Assembly: GCF_020991085.1 (NCBI RefSeq)
Contig: NZ_CP087720.1
Location: 124,001-188,000, forward strand
Source of the DNA: Roseomonas sp. OT10
GTDB taxonomy: Bacteria; Pseudomonadota; Alphaproteobacteria; Acetobacterales; Acetobacteraceae
Reading direction: 5' to 3'
DNA: 64,000 nt
In this document: piece after piece, positions 35,035-43,088 of the stretch
Layout of the letters: the number at the start of each line of letters is the position of its first letter
Position numbering within the stretch: position 1 is the first letter of the stretch
Program-made: the position numbers and the translations under genes
Notes under the pieces: generated by a model
Told to the model about the DNA's origin: nothing
Seen by the model: the letters and a program-made list of their open reading frames with translations, nothing else
Databases searched by the model: none

Positions 35035-35963
35035 TCAGCAGTCTCTGACTGGATGACCTCCCGGAACTGCTCCGGCGTGCTGCCGACGGCGGTGAAGCCG
35101 AGCGCCGCAAGCTGCTCACGCAGCCGCGGCTCTGCCAGTGAGGCCGCCACATCCTGCTGGATCCTCTTTGCGAGTTCCGGCGGCATGTTCGCCGGGCCCC
35201 ACAGACCGTCCCATGCCATTATGGAGAAGCCGGGGACGCCGCCTTCCGAAATCGTCGGGATATCCGGCATAAGCTCGGAACGCTGCGGTGAGGTTACCCC
35301 GAGCGCCCTGAGCTGCCCGCCGCGGATGAGAGGAAGGGATGCGGCGGAGGTCCCGACGCCGAAGTCAACCCGGCCGCCGATGATGTCCAGCATGCCTTCC
35401 TGGATGCCCTTATAGGCAATGTTGACGACGTCAAGCTCCGCCCGCTGGCGGAAAAGTTCCCCGCCGAGGTGATTGGGGCTGCCGACGACCGCTGACGCCC
35501 AGCTCAGCTGTCCCGGTTGGCGGCGCGCGAGATCAAGCAGCTCCCGCGTGGTCTTGATCGGCGACTTCGCGCTGTTGACGAGGATCAGAGGCGAGGTCGC
35601 CAGCTGCGTGATGGGTGTGAGATCCTTGTCGGGATCGTAGCCGAGGTCCCGATACAGATAGCGGTTGACGTTGACGTTCGGCGTGTAGATCAAGAGCGCG
35701 TGCCCGTCCGGACTGGAACGAGCGACGAATTGCGTGCCGATGTTGCCGCCGGCGCCAGGCCTATTCTCGACGATCACCGGCTTGCCCCAAATGTCTGTGA
35801 GCCAAGGAGCAAGCAGCCGGGCAATGCTGTCAGCGGCGCCGCCAGCCCCGGTCGGGACGGTAATGACGACCGGTCGGCTGGGAAATTCCGCGGACCGCGC
35901 CGGCCCGGCCATGCTGGGCAGCAGGGCCATCAGCGCAAGAGCGAACATGCCGATGCGTGTCAT
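35016..35963 (-). CDS. Bug/TctC-family solute-binding protein with an IS-derived C-terminus
   Basis: 315 residues from ATG 35963 (GGAG nine bases upstream). It has a signal peptide (RIGMFALALMALLPSMAGPARSA is its core, shown here in part) and family motifs RPVVITVPTGAGGAADS, ENRPGAGGNIGTQ, SSPDGHALL and MPDIPTISEGGVPG. IS copy 2 entered at the codon after SETAE, so translation now runs into the IS end and stops after SLIRN. Thirteen native residues (still present at 34035-34077) are lost. The main fold should survive, but the last helix is changed. The insertion may also be polar on the genes below. Confidence 0.93.
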   Translation of the reverse strand: MTRIGMFALALMALLPSMAGPARSAEFPSRPVVITVPTGAGGAADSIARLLAPWLTDIWGKPVIVENRPGAGGNIGTQFVARSSPDGHALLIYTPNVNVNRYLYRDLGYDPDKDLTPITQLATSPLILVNSAKSPIKTTRELLDLARRQPGQLSWASAVVGSPNHLGGELFRQRAELDVVNIAYKGIQEGMLDIIGGRVDFGVGTSAASLPLIRGGQLRALGVTSPQRSELMPDIPTISEGGVPGFSIMAWDGLWGPANMPPELAKRIQQDVAASLAEPRLREQLAALGFTAVGSTPEQFREVIQSETAESLIRN

Positions 35964-36043
35964 TGTTGTGTTCTCCATCTCCAGGACCATTCGCTACCGA
36001 TCGCTTCGGACGGGCGCGGGGCCCAGGCGAATGCCGAGGCAGA

Positions 36044-36862
36044 TCACGCCGCGCCGGCCCCGTGGCTCTCCAGACCAGGACGGTACTTGCCCTGGAGGAA
36101 GTCGCCGATGCCCTCCTTGCGCCACGCATCGCCCTGGGCCACGACCAATTCCTGCTCCTTGGCAAAGGAGTAGCTGCACGCCGCATCCCAGCTCATCTCG
36201 AGCGACATGCGGTAGCCATCCTTCGTCGCCTTCATGGCGTGCGGATCCTTGGAGGCGAGCTCCCGCGCAACCTGCATGGTGGTCTCCAGAAGCTCCGCGC
36301 GCGGCACTGCGAGATTGATCAGGCCGATCTGGGCTGCCGTCTTGCCGTCGAAGGGACGGCCCGTCATGCCGTACCAGAGCGCATCGCGAGGACGCAGGAG
36401 ATTGGCTAGCGACTTGCTCACCGTACCGCCCGGGAAAAGCTTGAAGTTGATCTCCGAGAGGCCGAAGGTCGCGTCCTCCGCCGCGATGGCGAGGTCGCAG
36501 CCTTCGACGATCGAGAAGGCCCCGCCGAAGCAGTAGCCGTTGATCATCGCGATCGTGGCCTTGGGATAGTAGCGCAGCGTGCGACCGCGCCACTCGGCCG
36601 CCTGTCTCCAGACCCGTTCATACTCCGCGGGCTTGTCCTTCAGGGCGATGAAGAACTCCTTCAGGTCCATGCCGGCGCAGAAATTGTCGCCGGCACCCGT
36701 GATGATGACGACGCGAACCTCATCATCGTAGCGGAGCTTGGCGAGAACCTCGGTCATCTCCTGGTGCAGCTGCGGGCTCATGCAATTGCGCTTGTTAGGG
36801 CGGTTGAGGGTGACCGTTGCGATCCCGTCCGCCTTCGCGATCTTCAGTGTTTCGAGTTCCAT
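36044..36862 (-). CDS. p-hydroxycinnamoyl-CoA hydratase/lyase homologue (crotonase family)
   Basis: 272 residues from ATG 36862, preceded by AGAGGG. It resembles the Pseudomonas feruloyl-CoA hydratase/lyase over its whole length: LNRPNKRNCMSP, the oxyanion segment FCAGMDLKEFF, GYCFGGAFSIVEGCDLAI, and DATFGLSEIN with E137 at the place of the catalytic Glu. The late YSFAKEQE region fits the Tyr of the aromatic pocket. The known reaction is hydration and retro-aldol cleavage of hydroxycinnamoyl-CoA to an aromatic aldehyde and acetyl-CoA. The neighbouring acyl-CoA ligase gene is consistent. Exact substrate inferred. Confidence 0.82.
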   Translation of the reverse strand: MELETLKIAKADGIATVTLNRPNKRNCMSPQLHQEMTEVLAKLRYDDEVRVVIITGAGDNFCAGMDLKEFFIALKDKPAEYERVWRQAAEWRGRTLRYYPKATIAMINGYCFGGAFSIVEGCDLAIAAEDATFGLSEINFKLFPGGTVSKSLANLLRPRDALWYGMTGRPFDGKTAAQIGLINLAVPRAELLETTMQVARELASKDPHAMKATKDGYRMSLEMSWDAACSYSFAKEQELVVAQGDAWRKEGIGDFLQGKYRPGLESHGAGAA

Positions 36863-36903
36863 TTTTCTACCCTCTTGTTGCAGGCAGCCGGTGACGCTGG
36901 CGA

Positions 36904-38451
36904 TCAGGAGACCTGACGCGCCTGATTCGACCAGAAGGGAGCCCGCAGCGCCTTCTTGTCGATCTTTCCGTGGTGCAGCCGGGGAAGCTCGCGGACGAAC
37001 TCCAGGGATCGCGGCTTCTTGTAGCTGGCGATGCGGGTCCGGACGTGCTCGACGAGATCCTGCGCAGTGAGTGCGCAGCCGGCGCGCAGCACGACGAAGG
37101 CCTTCACGGCCTCGCCCCAATGGGCGTCCGGCACCGCGATCACGGCCGCCTCGGCAACATCGGGATGGGTGCGGATCGCCTCCTCGACTTCCCAGGAATA
37201 GATATTCTCCCCGCCGGAGACGATCATGTCCTTCTTGCGGTCGACGATGAACAGGTAGCCCTGGTCGTCGAGGTAGCCGACATCTCCCATGTGCAGCCAG
37301 CCGTTGCGAATGGCATCGCGAGTGGCGGCCTCGTTGTTCCAGTACCCCGCCATCATCGAGGGGCCGCGAAAGAGCACCTCCCCGATCTCGCCAGCGCCGC
37401 ATTCGGATCCGTCATCCCGGGCGATCCGGATGTCGTTGCCCAGGAAAGGATGGCCGGCCGAGGACAGCCGTTCGACCGCGCCATGTGAGCCCTCCACCAC
37501 GTGCTCGTGGGGCTTCAGGAGGGTTCCGCCGAGGCATTCCGTCGAGCCGTAGATCTGAGTGAAGATGGGCCCGAAGGCGGAGATCGCCCGTCGGAGCAAG
37601 GGCACCGGCATCGGCGCCGAGGCATAGTGGACATTCGTGAGGCTCGTGAGGTCGTAGGATGCGAAGTCCGGATAGTCGAGGAGACGCTGGATCATGACTG
37701 GGGCGAGATGCGCGCCCGTCGCCTTCTCCCGCTCGATGCTCTCGAGCACCGCCTTCTCGTCGAAGGCGGCGTGGAGGAGGATGGTGCCGCCGAGGAGCGA
37801 GAAGTACAGCGCCTCGATCTTCCCGCCGATGTGGAAGAGCGGCATGACGATGAGCGTGACGCCGTCCGGACGTGCCTGCCCCTCATGGGAACCGGCGATG
37901 GCTCCGGCTAGCAGGCTCGCATGGGTATGGATGACACCCTTCGGACGCCCCGTGGATCCGCTCGTGTAGACGATCAGCGCGGCATCCTCGGGAGACGGGC
38001 GCTGACGCGGCCGGGCCGGGCCGGCACTCGCGAGCAACGCCTCGTAACCCTCCGCGCCCTCATCATCCAGCGAAAGCAGCAGACGCAGCCCTCGCGCCTC
38101 CGCCGCCAGGCTGCGCGCCTCTGCCGCCATGTCGCCGGCGTAGATGAGCGCCGAGGCCGCGGCATCTCGGAATATGTCGAGCAGCTCCGGCACGGCGAGC
38201 CGGTGGTTCAGCGGTACGACGATGAGGCCGCTCACCTCGCAGGCCGCATAGACCTCCATGTATTCGGAACGGTTCCGGGCGAGGATCGCGACCCTGTCTC
38301 CGGGCGCCAGTCCTCGGTCATGGAGGGCATTGGTGAGCCGGTAGGCCCGGATCAGGAACTCGGCATGGGTGAGCCGCCGTCCCTCGAAGATGAGGGCGGT
38401 ATCCTCCGGCCGATTGTGCGCATTCCGCTCGAGGATGTCGCCGAGGATCAC
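36904..38451 (-). CDS. acyl-CoA synthetase (AMP-forming; aromatic or fatty acid CoA ligase)
   Basis: 515 residues. The AMP-binding motif is VYTSGSTGRPKG, the adenine site is IYGSTECLGG, the hinge is YLFIVDRKKDMIVSGGENIY, and the catalytic Lys is in PRLHHGKIDKKAL. It activates a carboxylic acid with ATP and CoA. Its place directly before the hydratase/lyase homologue fits a hydroxycinnamate-type ligase. Its ATG overlaps the stop of the preceding binding-protein gene by four bases. Confidence 0.93.
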   Translation of the reverse strand: MILGDILERNAHNRPEDTALIFEGRRLTHAEFLIRAYRLTNALHDRGLAPGDRVAILARNRSEYMEVYAACEVSGLIVVPLNHRLAVPELLDIFRDAAASALIYAGDMAAEARSLAAEARGLRLLLSLDDEGAEGYEALLASAGPARPRQRPSPEDAALIVYTSGSTGRPKGVIHTHASLLAGAIAGSHEGQARPDGVTLIVMPLFHIGGKIEALYFSLLGGTILLHAAFDEKAVLESIEREKATGAHLAPVMIQRLLDYPDFASYDLTSLTNVHYASAPMPVPLLRRAISAFGPIFTQIYGSTECLGGTLLKPHEHVVEGSHGAVERLSSAGHPFLGNDIRIARDDGSECGAGEIGEVLFRGPSMMAGYWNNEAATRDAIRNGWLHMGDVGYLDDQGYLFIVDRKKDMIVSGGENIYSWEVEEAIRTHPDVAEAAVIAVPDAHWGEAVKAFVVLRAGCALTAQDLVEHVRTRIASYKKPRSLEFVRELPRLHHGKIDKKALRAPFWSNQARQVS

Positions 38452-39686
38452 CGCGGGGTCACTCCCATGGCGGCCGGTGCGCTGGCGAGGAGCGGGCAGG
38501 CATCCCGCGAGCTTGGACGCATGGAGCGTTCGCCGGGGATCGTCTTGACCACCTCCAGGTAGTCCCAGGCCTCCTTCACCTGGGCCGGCGCCTTGGCGCG
38601 GAGAACATGCATGTCGAGGGCTGCCCGTCCGTTCGGCAAGATCCGTCCACGGCCGAAGAGCGGATCGTCGATGGGGATCGCCTTCATCCGGCGCACCACC
38701 GCGGCGCCGTCGCCCGCATCCGGCACGTCGGCCAGCGCCTTGAGATAGTGCAGGACCGCCGAGTAGACGCCGGCCTGCATCATCGTGGGCATGCGCTGTC
38801 TGTTCTGCTGCGACCAGCGCTGCGCGTAGGCCCGTGTCCGTTCATTCAGGTTCCAGTAGAAGCTCTCGCTGAGCAGCAGTCCCTGCGCCTGCTCCGGTCC
38901 GATCGCGTCGACGTCGCTGATCATCGCGGCCAGTCCGACCACGGTCTGCTTCGGGGTGATTCCGAATTCACGGGCCTGCTTGATGGCGCGGGTCGTATCG
39001 TCGCCGCCATTCGCCAGGCCGATCACGTCCGCCCCGGACTGCCGCGCCCGCAGCAGCAGCGCCGAGAAGTCGGTGGTATCGATCGGATGCCGCGCAGAGC
39101 CGATGACGCGGCCGCCGGATTCCGCGGCCGTGTCCGTCACCACAGCCTGGAGGCTGTGCCCGAAGGCGTAGTCCGCGGTGATGCAGAACCAGGTCTTCCG
39201 TCCCTCATCCGCGAGCGCCTGGGTCAGCGCGGAAGCGGTCGACCAAGTATCGTAGGTCCATTGGACCGTGTTGGGGCTGCAGGAGGATCCGGTGAGGGCC
39301 GTCGCGCCCGCGGCGGAGATCAGGACCACCTTGTTCTTCTCGCGAGCGAGCGCGGCGGCGGCGAGAGCGATGGCCGAGTTGCCGATGTCGACAATCGCCT
39401 CGACATTGTCGACATCGAACCAACGCCTTGCAATGGAGGCGCCCACATCCGGCTTGTTCTGGTGATCCGCCGCCAGCACCTCGATAGGGCGTCCGTTCAC
39501 TTGGCCGCCGAAATCCTGGACCGCCATGCGAGCGGAGATCGAGGCTCCCGGGCCGGTCGAACTGGAGAACACGCCCGACTGGTCGTTCAGCACGCCGATC
39601 CGGAACGGTGTCGCCGCAAGGCTTCGACCGAACTGGACGGGAACCAAGGCAGCTCCGAGCATAGCGCATGCACGTCGAGTCAGCAT
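38448..39686 (-). CDS. ABC transporter substrate-binding protein, branched-chain (type I) family
   Basis: 412 residues with a twin-arginine-like signal (LTRRACAMLGAALVPVQ). The mature region has FRIGVLNDQSGVFSS, GQVNGRPIEVLAADHQNKPDVG and CITADYAFGHSLQ, typical of Peripla_BP_6 proteins in aromatic degradation operons. It is the first gene of the minus-strand operon. No permease or ATPase genes accompany it; the complete set at 22-27 kb could serve it, but that is a guess. Confidence 0.92.
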   Translation of the reverse strand: MLTRRACAMLGAALVPVQFGRSLAATPFRIGVLNDQSGVFSSSTGPGASISARMAVQDFGGQVNGRPIEVLAADHQNKPDVGASIARRWFDVDNVEAIVDIGNSAIALAAAALAREKNKVVLISAAGATALTGSSCSPNTVQWTYDTWSTASALTQALADEGRKTWFCITADYAFGHSLQAVVTDTAAESGGRVIGSARHPIDTTDFSALLLRARQSGADVIGLANGGDDTTRAIKQAREFGITPKQTVVGLAAMISDVDAIGPEQAQGLLLSESFYWNLNERTRAYAQRWSQQNRQRMPTMMQAGVYSAVLHYLKALADVPDAGDGAAVVRRMKAIPIDDPLFGRGRILPNGRAALDMHVLRAKAPAQVKEAWDYLEVVKTIPGERSMRPSSRDACPLLASAPAAMGVTPR

Positions 39687-39785
39687 CGCTTCCTCCTACC
39701 TCTGGCCGGTCTTCTCCGAAGCTGGCCTTGCCCAGATGGTAGGGGTGAGTTTCCGATGCAGAAAATCGTATTGCTTTATATATAA

Positions 39786-39802
39786 TATCGCGTTCTGCGA
39801 TA
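39786..39802. promoter_or_regulatory. candidate LysR-box operator of the 27-40 kb operon
   Basis: A perfect dyad TATCGC-GTTCT-GCGATA with the T-N11-A form typical of LysR boxes (T 39788, A 39800), in an AT-rich stretch 100 bp upstream of the first operon gene and just downstream of the LysR gene. Confidence 0.6.
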
Positions 39803-39885
39803 AATGGTCTCTATTCGAGGAGGTAGTGCTGCGGCGAGTACCGGCACGATCCGGCAGCTTTCCCTGTCCCGCCTGTTTCGAAGCG

Positions 39886-40794
39886 TCAGGTCCGAAAGAG
39901 ATCCGCGAAGGTGCGGCGTAGCCACTGATTTGCTTTGTCCTTCTGCATTCGCTCGTGCCAGAACATGCAGACACTGAAGCTGGGCACCTCGAAGGGAAGC
40001 GGCAGGCTGCGCAAGCCGGCACAGGCCGGCATCGTCTGGGAGAAGCGGCGGGGCACCGTCATGACGAGATCCGTTTCCGACACAACCGCCGCTGCCGCCA
40101 TGAAGTGTGGCAGGGTGAGGACGACCTCTCGTTCAAGCCCGATCCGGGCCAAAGCATCGTCCACGATCTCCTCACGGCGGGTGCGACGCGAGACGCACAC
40201 ATGTGCCGCACGGCGGTACTCATCCAGAGTGGGAACGTCACTGATCCCCGGATGACCGTCCCGGCACATGCAGATGAACTCTTCTGAGAACAGCTTCTGG
40301 CGGCGAAGGCGTCCGACCGGACGCGCTAGGTATCCGACCGCAAGATCCGCACGACTGCTTTCTAACATCTCGGCATGGGATCGACCGGTCAACTGCGTCA
40401 CGCGAAGGCGGACTCCAGGCGCGACACGGCGTAGGTGCGAGACGAGCCTGGGCAGGTAGTAAACCTCGCCAATGTCTGAAACCAATAGATGGAATGTGGC
40501 GTTCGATTCGCTTGGCAGGAAGTTTTGCGTCTGCGTCAGGCCAGCGCGGATGAGGTCAAGCCCCTCGTCGATGACACGCAGCATCTCCTCGGTTTGCCGA
40601 GTCGGCTCCATGCCGCTCCGGCTGCGGACGAAGAGGTCGTCTCCGAGAGCCGTTCGTAGTCGTGCAAGTGCCCCACTCACGGCGGGTTGGGACAGCCCCA
40701 GCAGTGTCGCGGCGCGAGATACGCTTCTCTCCCGCGCGACGGCGCTGAGGATTCGAAGGAGGTTGAGATCAAGGACAGAGGTATCGGCTGCCAT
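39886..40794 (-). CDS. LysR-family regulator, NahR/DntR/NodD-like subgroup
   Basis: 302 residues from ATG 40794; an ATG at 40824 would add ten residues. It opens LDLNLLRILSAVARERSVSRAA, with the recognition helix around LLGLSQPAVSGALARLR and the DDLFVRS motif, all typical of the subgroup that responds to aromatic acids. It is on the same strand as the operon it probably controls, instead of divergent, with the dyad at 39786 between them. The 276 bp between it and 41070 contain no supported gene. Confidence 0.92.
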   Translation of the reverse strand: MAADTSVLDLNLLRILSAVARERSVSRAATLLGLSQPAVSGALARLRTALGDDLFVRSRSGMEPTRQTEEMLRVIDEGLDLIRAGLTQTQNFLPSESNATFHLLVSDIGEVYYLPRLVSHLRRVAPGVRLRVTQLTGRSHAEMLESSRADLAVGYLARPVGRLRRQKLFSEEFICMCRDGHPGISDVPTLDEYRRAAHVCVSRRTRREEIVDDALARIGLEREVVLTLPHFMAAAAVVSETDLVMTVPRRFSQTMPACAGLRSLPLPFEVPSFSVCMFWHERMQKDKANQWLRRTFADLFRT

Positions 40795-41070
40795 AGTGCG
40801 AGGTATCGCGACGTTTGAAGACAAAAGGCATGGTTCACGCCGAGGAGAAGGCCAACTCGCCCTTCCAGGCTTGACCCGTCACTCCGGCCGCGGCCTGATC
40901 AGCTCGGAGAACCGGTTCCCGAGTTTCGCCGACTAGGCAGACGCAGGCGTCTCTGCCGGGACGCCACGCAAACCATCTCCTGGCGGGTCTTGCGGCTGTA
41001 GGAGGCAGCAAACACCTCCGCCAGACGGCCGCCGGGGCTCATGTCTCGGCGGCCTTCGGCGAGCGTTGCG

Positions 41071-41353
41071 TCAAGGCAGCGCGTCAGGAGGATGTCCCAT
41101 CAGTTCTTCAAAGCGGCGTGTATAGAGTGGCCAGACCTCGGGATTGACCAGGCGCGGCGGCACCTTCCCAGCCAGCACGTCGATCCATTGCTGCGCCGCC
41201 ATCACCGACATCTGCCGCAACGCTTCCGCAGTGATGCCCGCGGTGTGCGGGCTGGCGATGACGTTATCGAAGCGCAGCAGGGGATGGTCGGCTGGCGGCG
41301 GTTCCCGCAGGAACACGTCGATGCCAGCGCCGGCGATCCGATTCTCCGCCAGC
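41071..41353. repeat. direct repeat, right copy (283 bp)
   Basis: The 3' end of the intact dehydrogenase gene, matching the fragment at 27114-27396 in the same orientation. Homology stops within the coding region. Confidence 0.92.
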
Positions 41354-42126
41354 GCCTGAGCCAGGGCGGCTTCATCGTGGATGCCTCCACGCGCGGTGTT
41401 AATGAAGTAGGCGGTCGGCTTCATCCGCGCGAACTCCGCCGCGCCGAACAGGTTGAGCGTCTCGGCATTGCGCGGGCAATGGACGGACACGAAGTCGGAC
41501 TGGGCCAGCAGTGCGTCCAGCGTTATCTGCTCGGCGCCCCGGGCGCTGATCTCTGCCGCGTCCAGGTAAGGATCGTAAGCCAACACCCGCATGCCGAGCA
41601 GCCCATTGCACAAACCGGCCAGCCGCCGTCCGATCAGCCCTAGGCCGACGATGCCCAGCGTCTTGCCCTGCACGTCGTTGCCCTGCAGCGCGTACCGGTC
41701 CACCGTCCCGCCGCGGCGCAGCGCCTTGTCCGCCACGGCCATCCGCTTGGACAGCACCAGCATCATGCCCAGCGCGTGCTCGGCCACGGCCTCGGAATTG
41801 CTGCCGGACTGGTGCAGCACCAGCACGCCGGCCGCGGTGCAGGCTTCGGTGTCGATGTAGTCATAGCCGGCACCGGTCGAGCTCATAGCGAGCAGGCGCG
41901 GGCTGCGCGCGATCAGCGCGGCATCGCCGAACCAGGGTTCCCGCAGCTCGGTCCGGGCCTGCACCTGGTAGCCGTGGGCGCGCGCCATGACGTCGTCATT
42001 GGTCGACCGGGGGTCGTCATAGCGCAGCCGCCGCAGGTCGATATCCGGCTCGGCGGCCAGGATTGTCTCGGCCACGGGATCGACCCATTCCTCGAAAAAG
42101 ACCAGCGTCTTCGGCTTCTCGTTCAT
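41071..42126 (-). CDS. D-isomer-specific 2-hydroxyacid dehydrogenase
   Basis: 351 residues from ATG 42126. The NAD motif is IVGLGLIGRRLAGL, the substrate/catalytic Arg is in INTARGGI, the Glu region is IDVFLREPP, and the catalytic His is in ASPHTAGIT. Length is normal. It belongs to the phosphoglycerate-dehydrogenase-like group reducing 2-oxo acids with NADH. It is followed upstream by the IclR gene on the same strand and lies next to the hyu cluster. Substrate unknown. Confidence 0.93.
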   Translation of the reverse strand: MNEKPKTLVFFEEWVDPVAETILAAEPDIDLRRLRYDDPRSTNDDVMARAHGYQVQARTELREPWFGDAALIARSPRLLAMSSTGAGYDYIDTEACTAAGVLVLHQSGSNSEAVAEHALGMMLVLSKRMAVADKALRRGGTVDRYALQGNDVQGKTLGIVGLGLIGRRLAGLCNGLLGMRVLAYDPYLDAAEISARGAEQITLDALLAQSDFVSVHCPRNAETLNLFGAAEFARMKPTAYFINTARGGIHDEAALAQALAENRIAGAGIDVFLREPPPADHPLLRFDNVIASPHTAGITAEALRQMSVMAAQQWIDVLAGKVPPRLVNPEVWPLYTRRFEELMGHPPDALP

Positions 42127-42167
42127 GCTGTTTCCCTCTCCCTTCTCGTGACGGCCTGGAGCGGCCA

Positions 42168-42962
42168 TCAACCCTGCCGGCCCATGCGGGCTGACAACGC
42201 CCTTGCCCCGCGCATCAGAGCCTTCGCGGCCGTTCCCTGCACGCGCGTGTCCAACACTCCGCTGACGCCGACGATAGTCAGCGCGGCGGCGAGGTCGCCA
42301 TCGTGGCGGAACACCGGCGCACTGATGGAGCATATGCCCGGAAGCACCGCGCCGGCGCCAACGCTCATGCCATCGCGCCGTGTTGCCTCTAGGATGTCCT
42401 CGAACTCCCGGCGAGCCTGTGCCGGGTCCGCGCTCTCCGCTAGCTCCGCTTCCACCAAAGCTTGCGTCAGCTTCGGGCGCAGATAGGCCGCGAAGATCCG
42501 CCCATTGGAGGAGCGCGTGACAGGCAGCACCGTGCCCGGGTTGATGTTGATGGTGACGGCTGCGCCGTTACCCACCCACCGCAGCAGGGTGGGGCCTCGC
42601 GGGGTCCAGATGGCGAGCGAGACGGTTTCCATGACCTCGTCGCGCAATTGTTCCATCACCGGCTGGCACAGGCTCGTCACGTCCAGCCGGCGCAGGGCCG
42701 CCAGCCCCATCCGCAAGGCGAAGGGCCCGAGGTCGTAGCGTCCCGTCCCCGGGTCCTGCGCCACCAGCCCCGCGCTCATGTACCCGGCTAGGTAGCGGTG
42801 CGCCTTGGCCGCCACCATGCCGGCGCGCCGGGCCAGTTCCGACAGGTTCAGCGGGCCGTGGGAATCCGCCAGTTCCTCCAGCAGCCGGGTACCGACCACC
42901 ACCGACCGGACTTCCTGCCGGGAGCTCTCGGAAGCGCCGTCCGGCGATTTTTCCTTTGACAT
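42168..42962 (-). CDS. IclR-family transcriptional regulator
   Basis: 264 residues: an N-terminal winged helix (LNLSELARRAGMVAAKAHRYL, recognition helix included, quoted in part) and a C-terminal effector domain with LPVTRSSNGRIFAAYL and MSVGAGAVLPGICSISAPVF. It is divergent from hyuA across about 120 bp with a small AT-rich dyad at 42985, and cotranscribed with the hydroxyacid dehydrogenase. It likely controls both sides. Confidence 0.93.
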   Translation of the reverse strand: MSKEKSPDGASESSRQEVRSVVVGTRLLEELADSHGPLNLSELARRAGMVAAKAHRYLAGYMSAGLVAQDPGTGRYDLGPFALRMGLAALRRLDVTSLCQPVMEQLRDEVMETVSLAIWTPRGPTLLRWVGNGAAVTININPGTVLPVTRSSNGRIFAAYLRPKLTQALVEAELAESADPAQARREFEDILEATRRDGMSVGAGAVLPGICSISAPVFRHDGDLAAALTIVGVSGVLDTRVQGTAAKALMRGARALSARMGRQG

Positions 42963-42984
42963 CTAAGCAGTCCGTCAGGTTCAT

Positions 42985-42995
42985 AATTCGGAATT
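42985..42995. promoter_or_regulatory. candidate IclR operator
   Basis: AATTCGGAATT, a perfect dyad with 5-bp arms, in the AT-rich part of the iclR/hyuA gap. Confidence 0.35.
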
Positions 42996-43031
42996 CAATT
43001 AATCAATGCATAACGGGAGGCCGCGTTCAAG

Positions 43032-43088
43032 ATGCAGCATTGCCGCCAATCCTTTCCCAGCATCACCGCGCCCGGAGCCCGGCCGTGA
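43032..43088 (+). CDS. possible 18-residue leader peptide before hyuA
   Basis: ATG 43032 follows GGGAGG (43015-43020) at 11 bases and encodes MQHCRQSFPSITAPGARP before TGA 43086-43088. That stop overlaps the hyuA GTG start as GTGA, the usual arrangement for translational coupling. It contains no repeated codon suggestive of attenuation. If real, it sets the entry of ribosomes into hyuA. Alternatively hyuA starts at the in-frame TTG 43040. Confidence 0.4.
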   Translation: MQHCRQSFPSITAPGARP

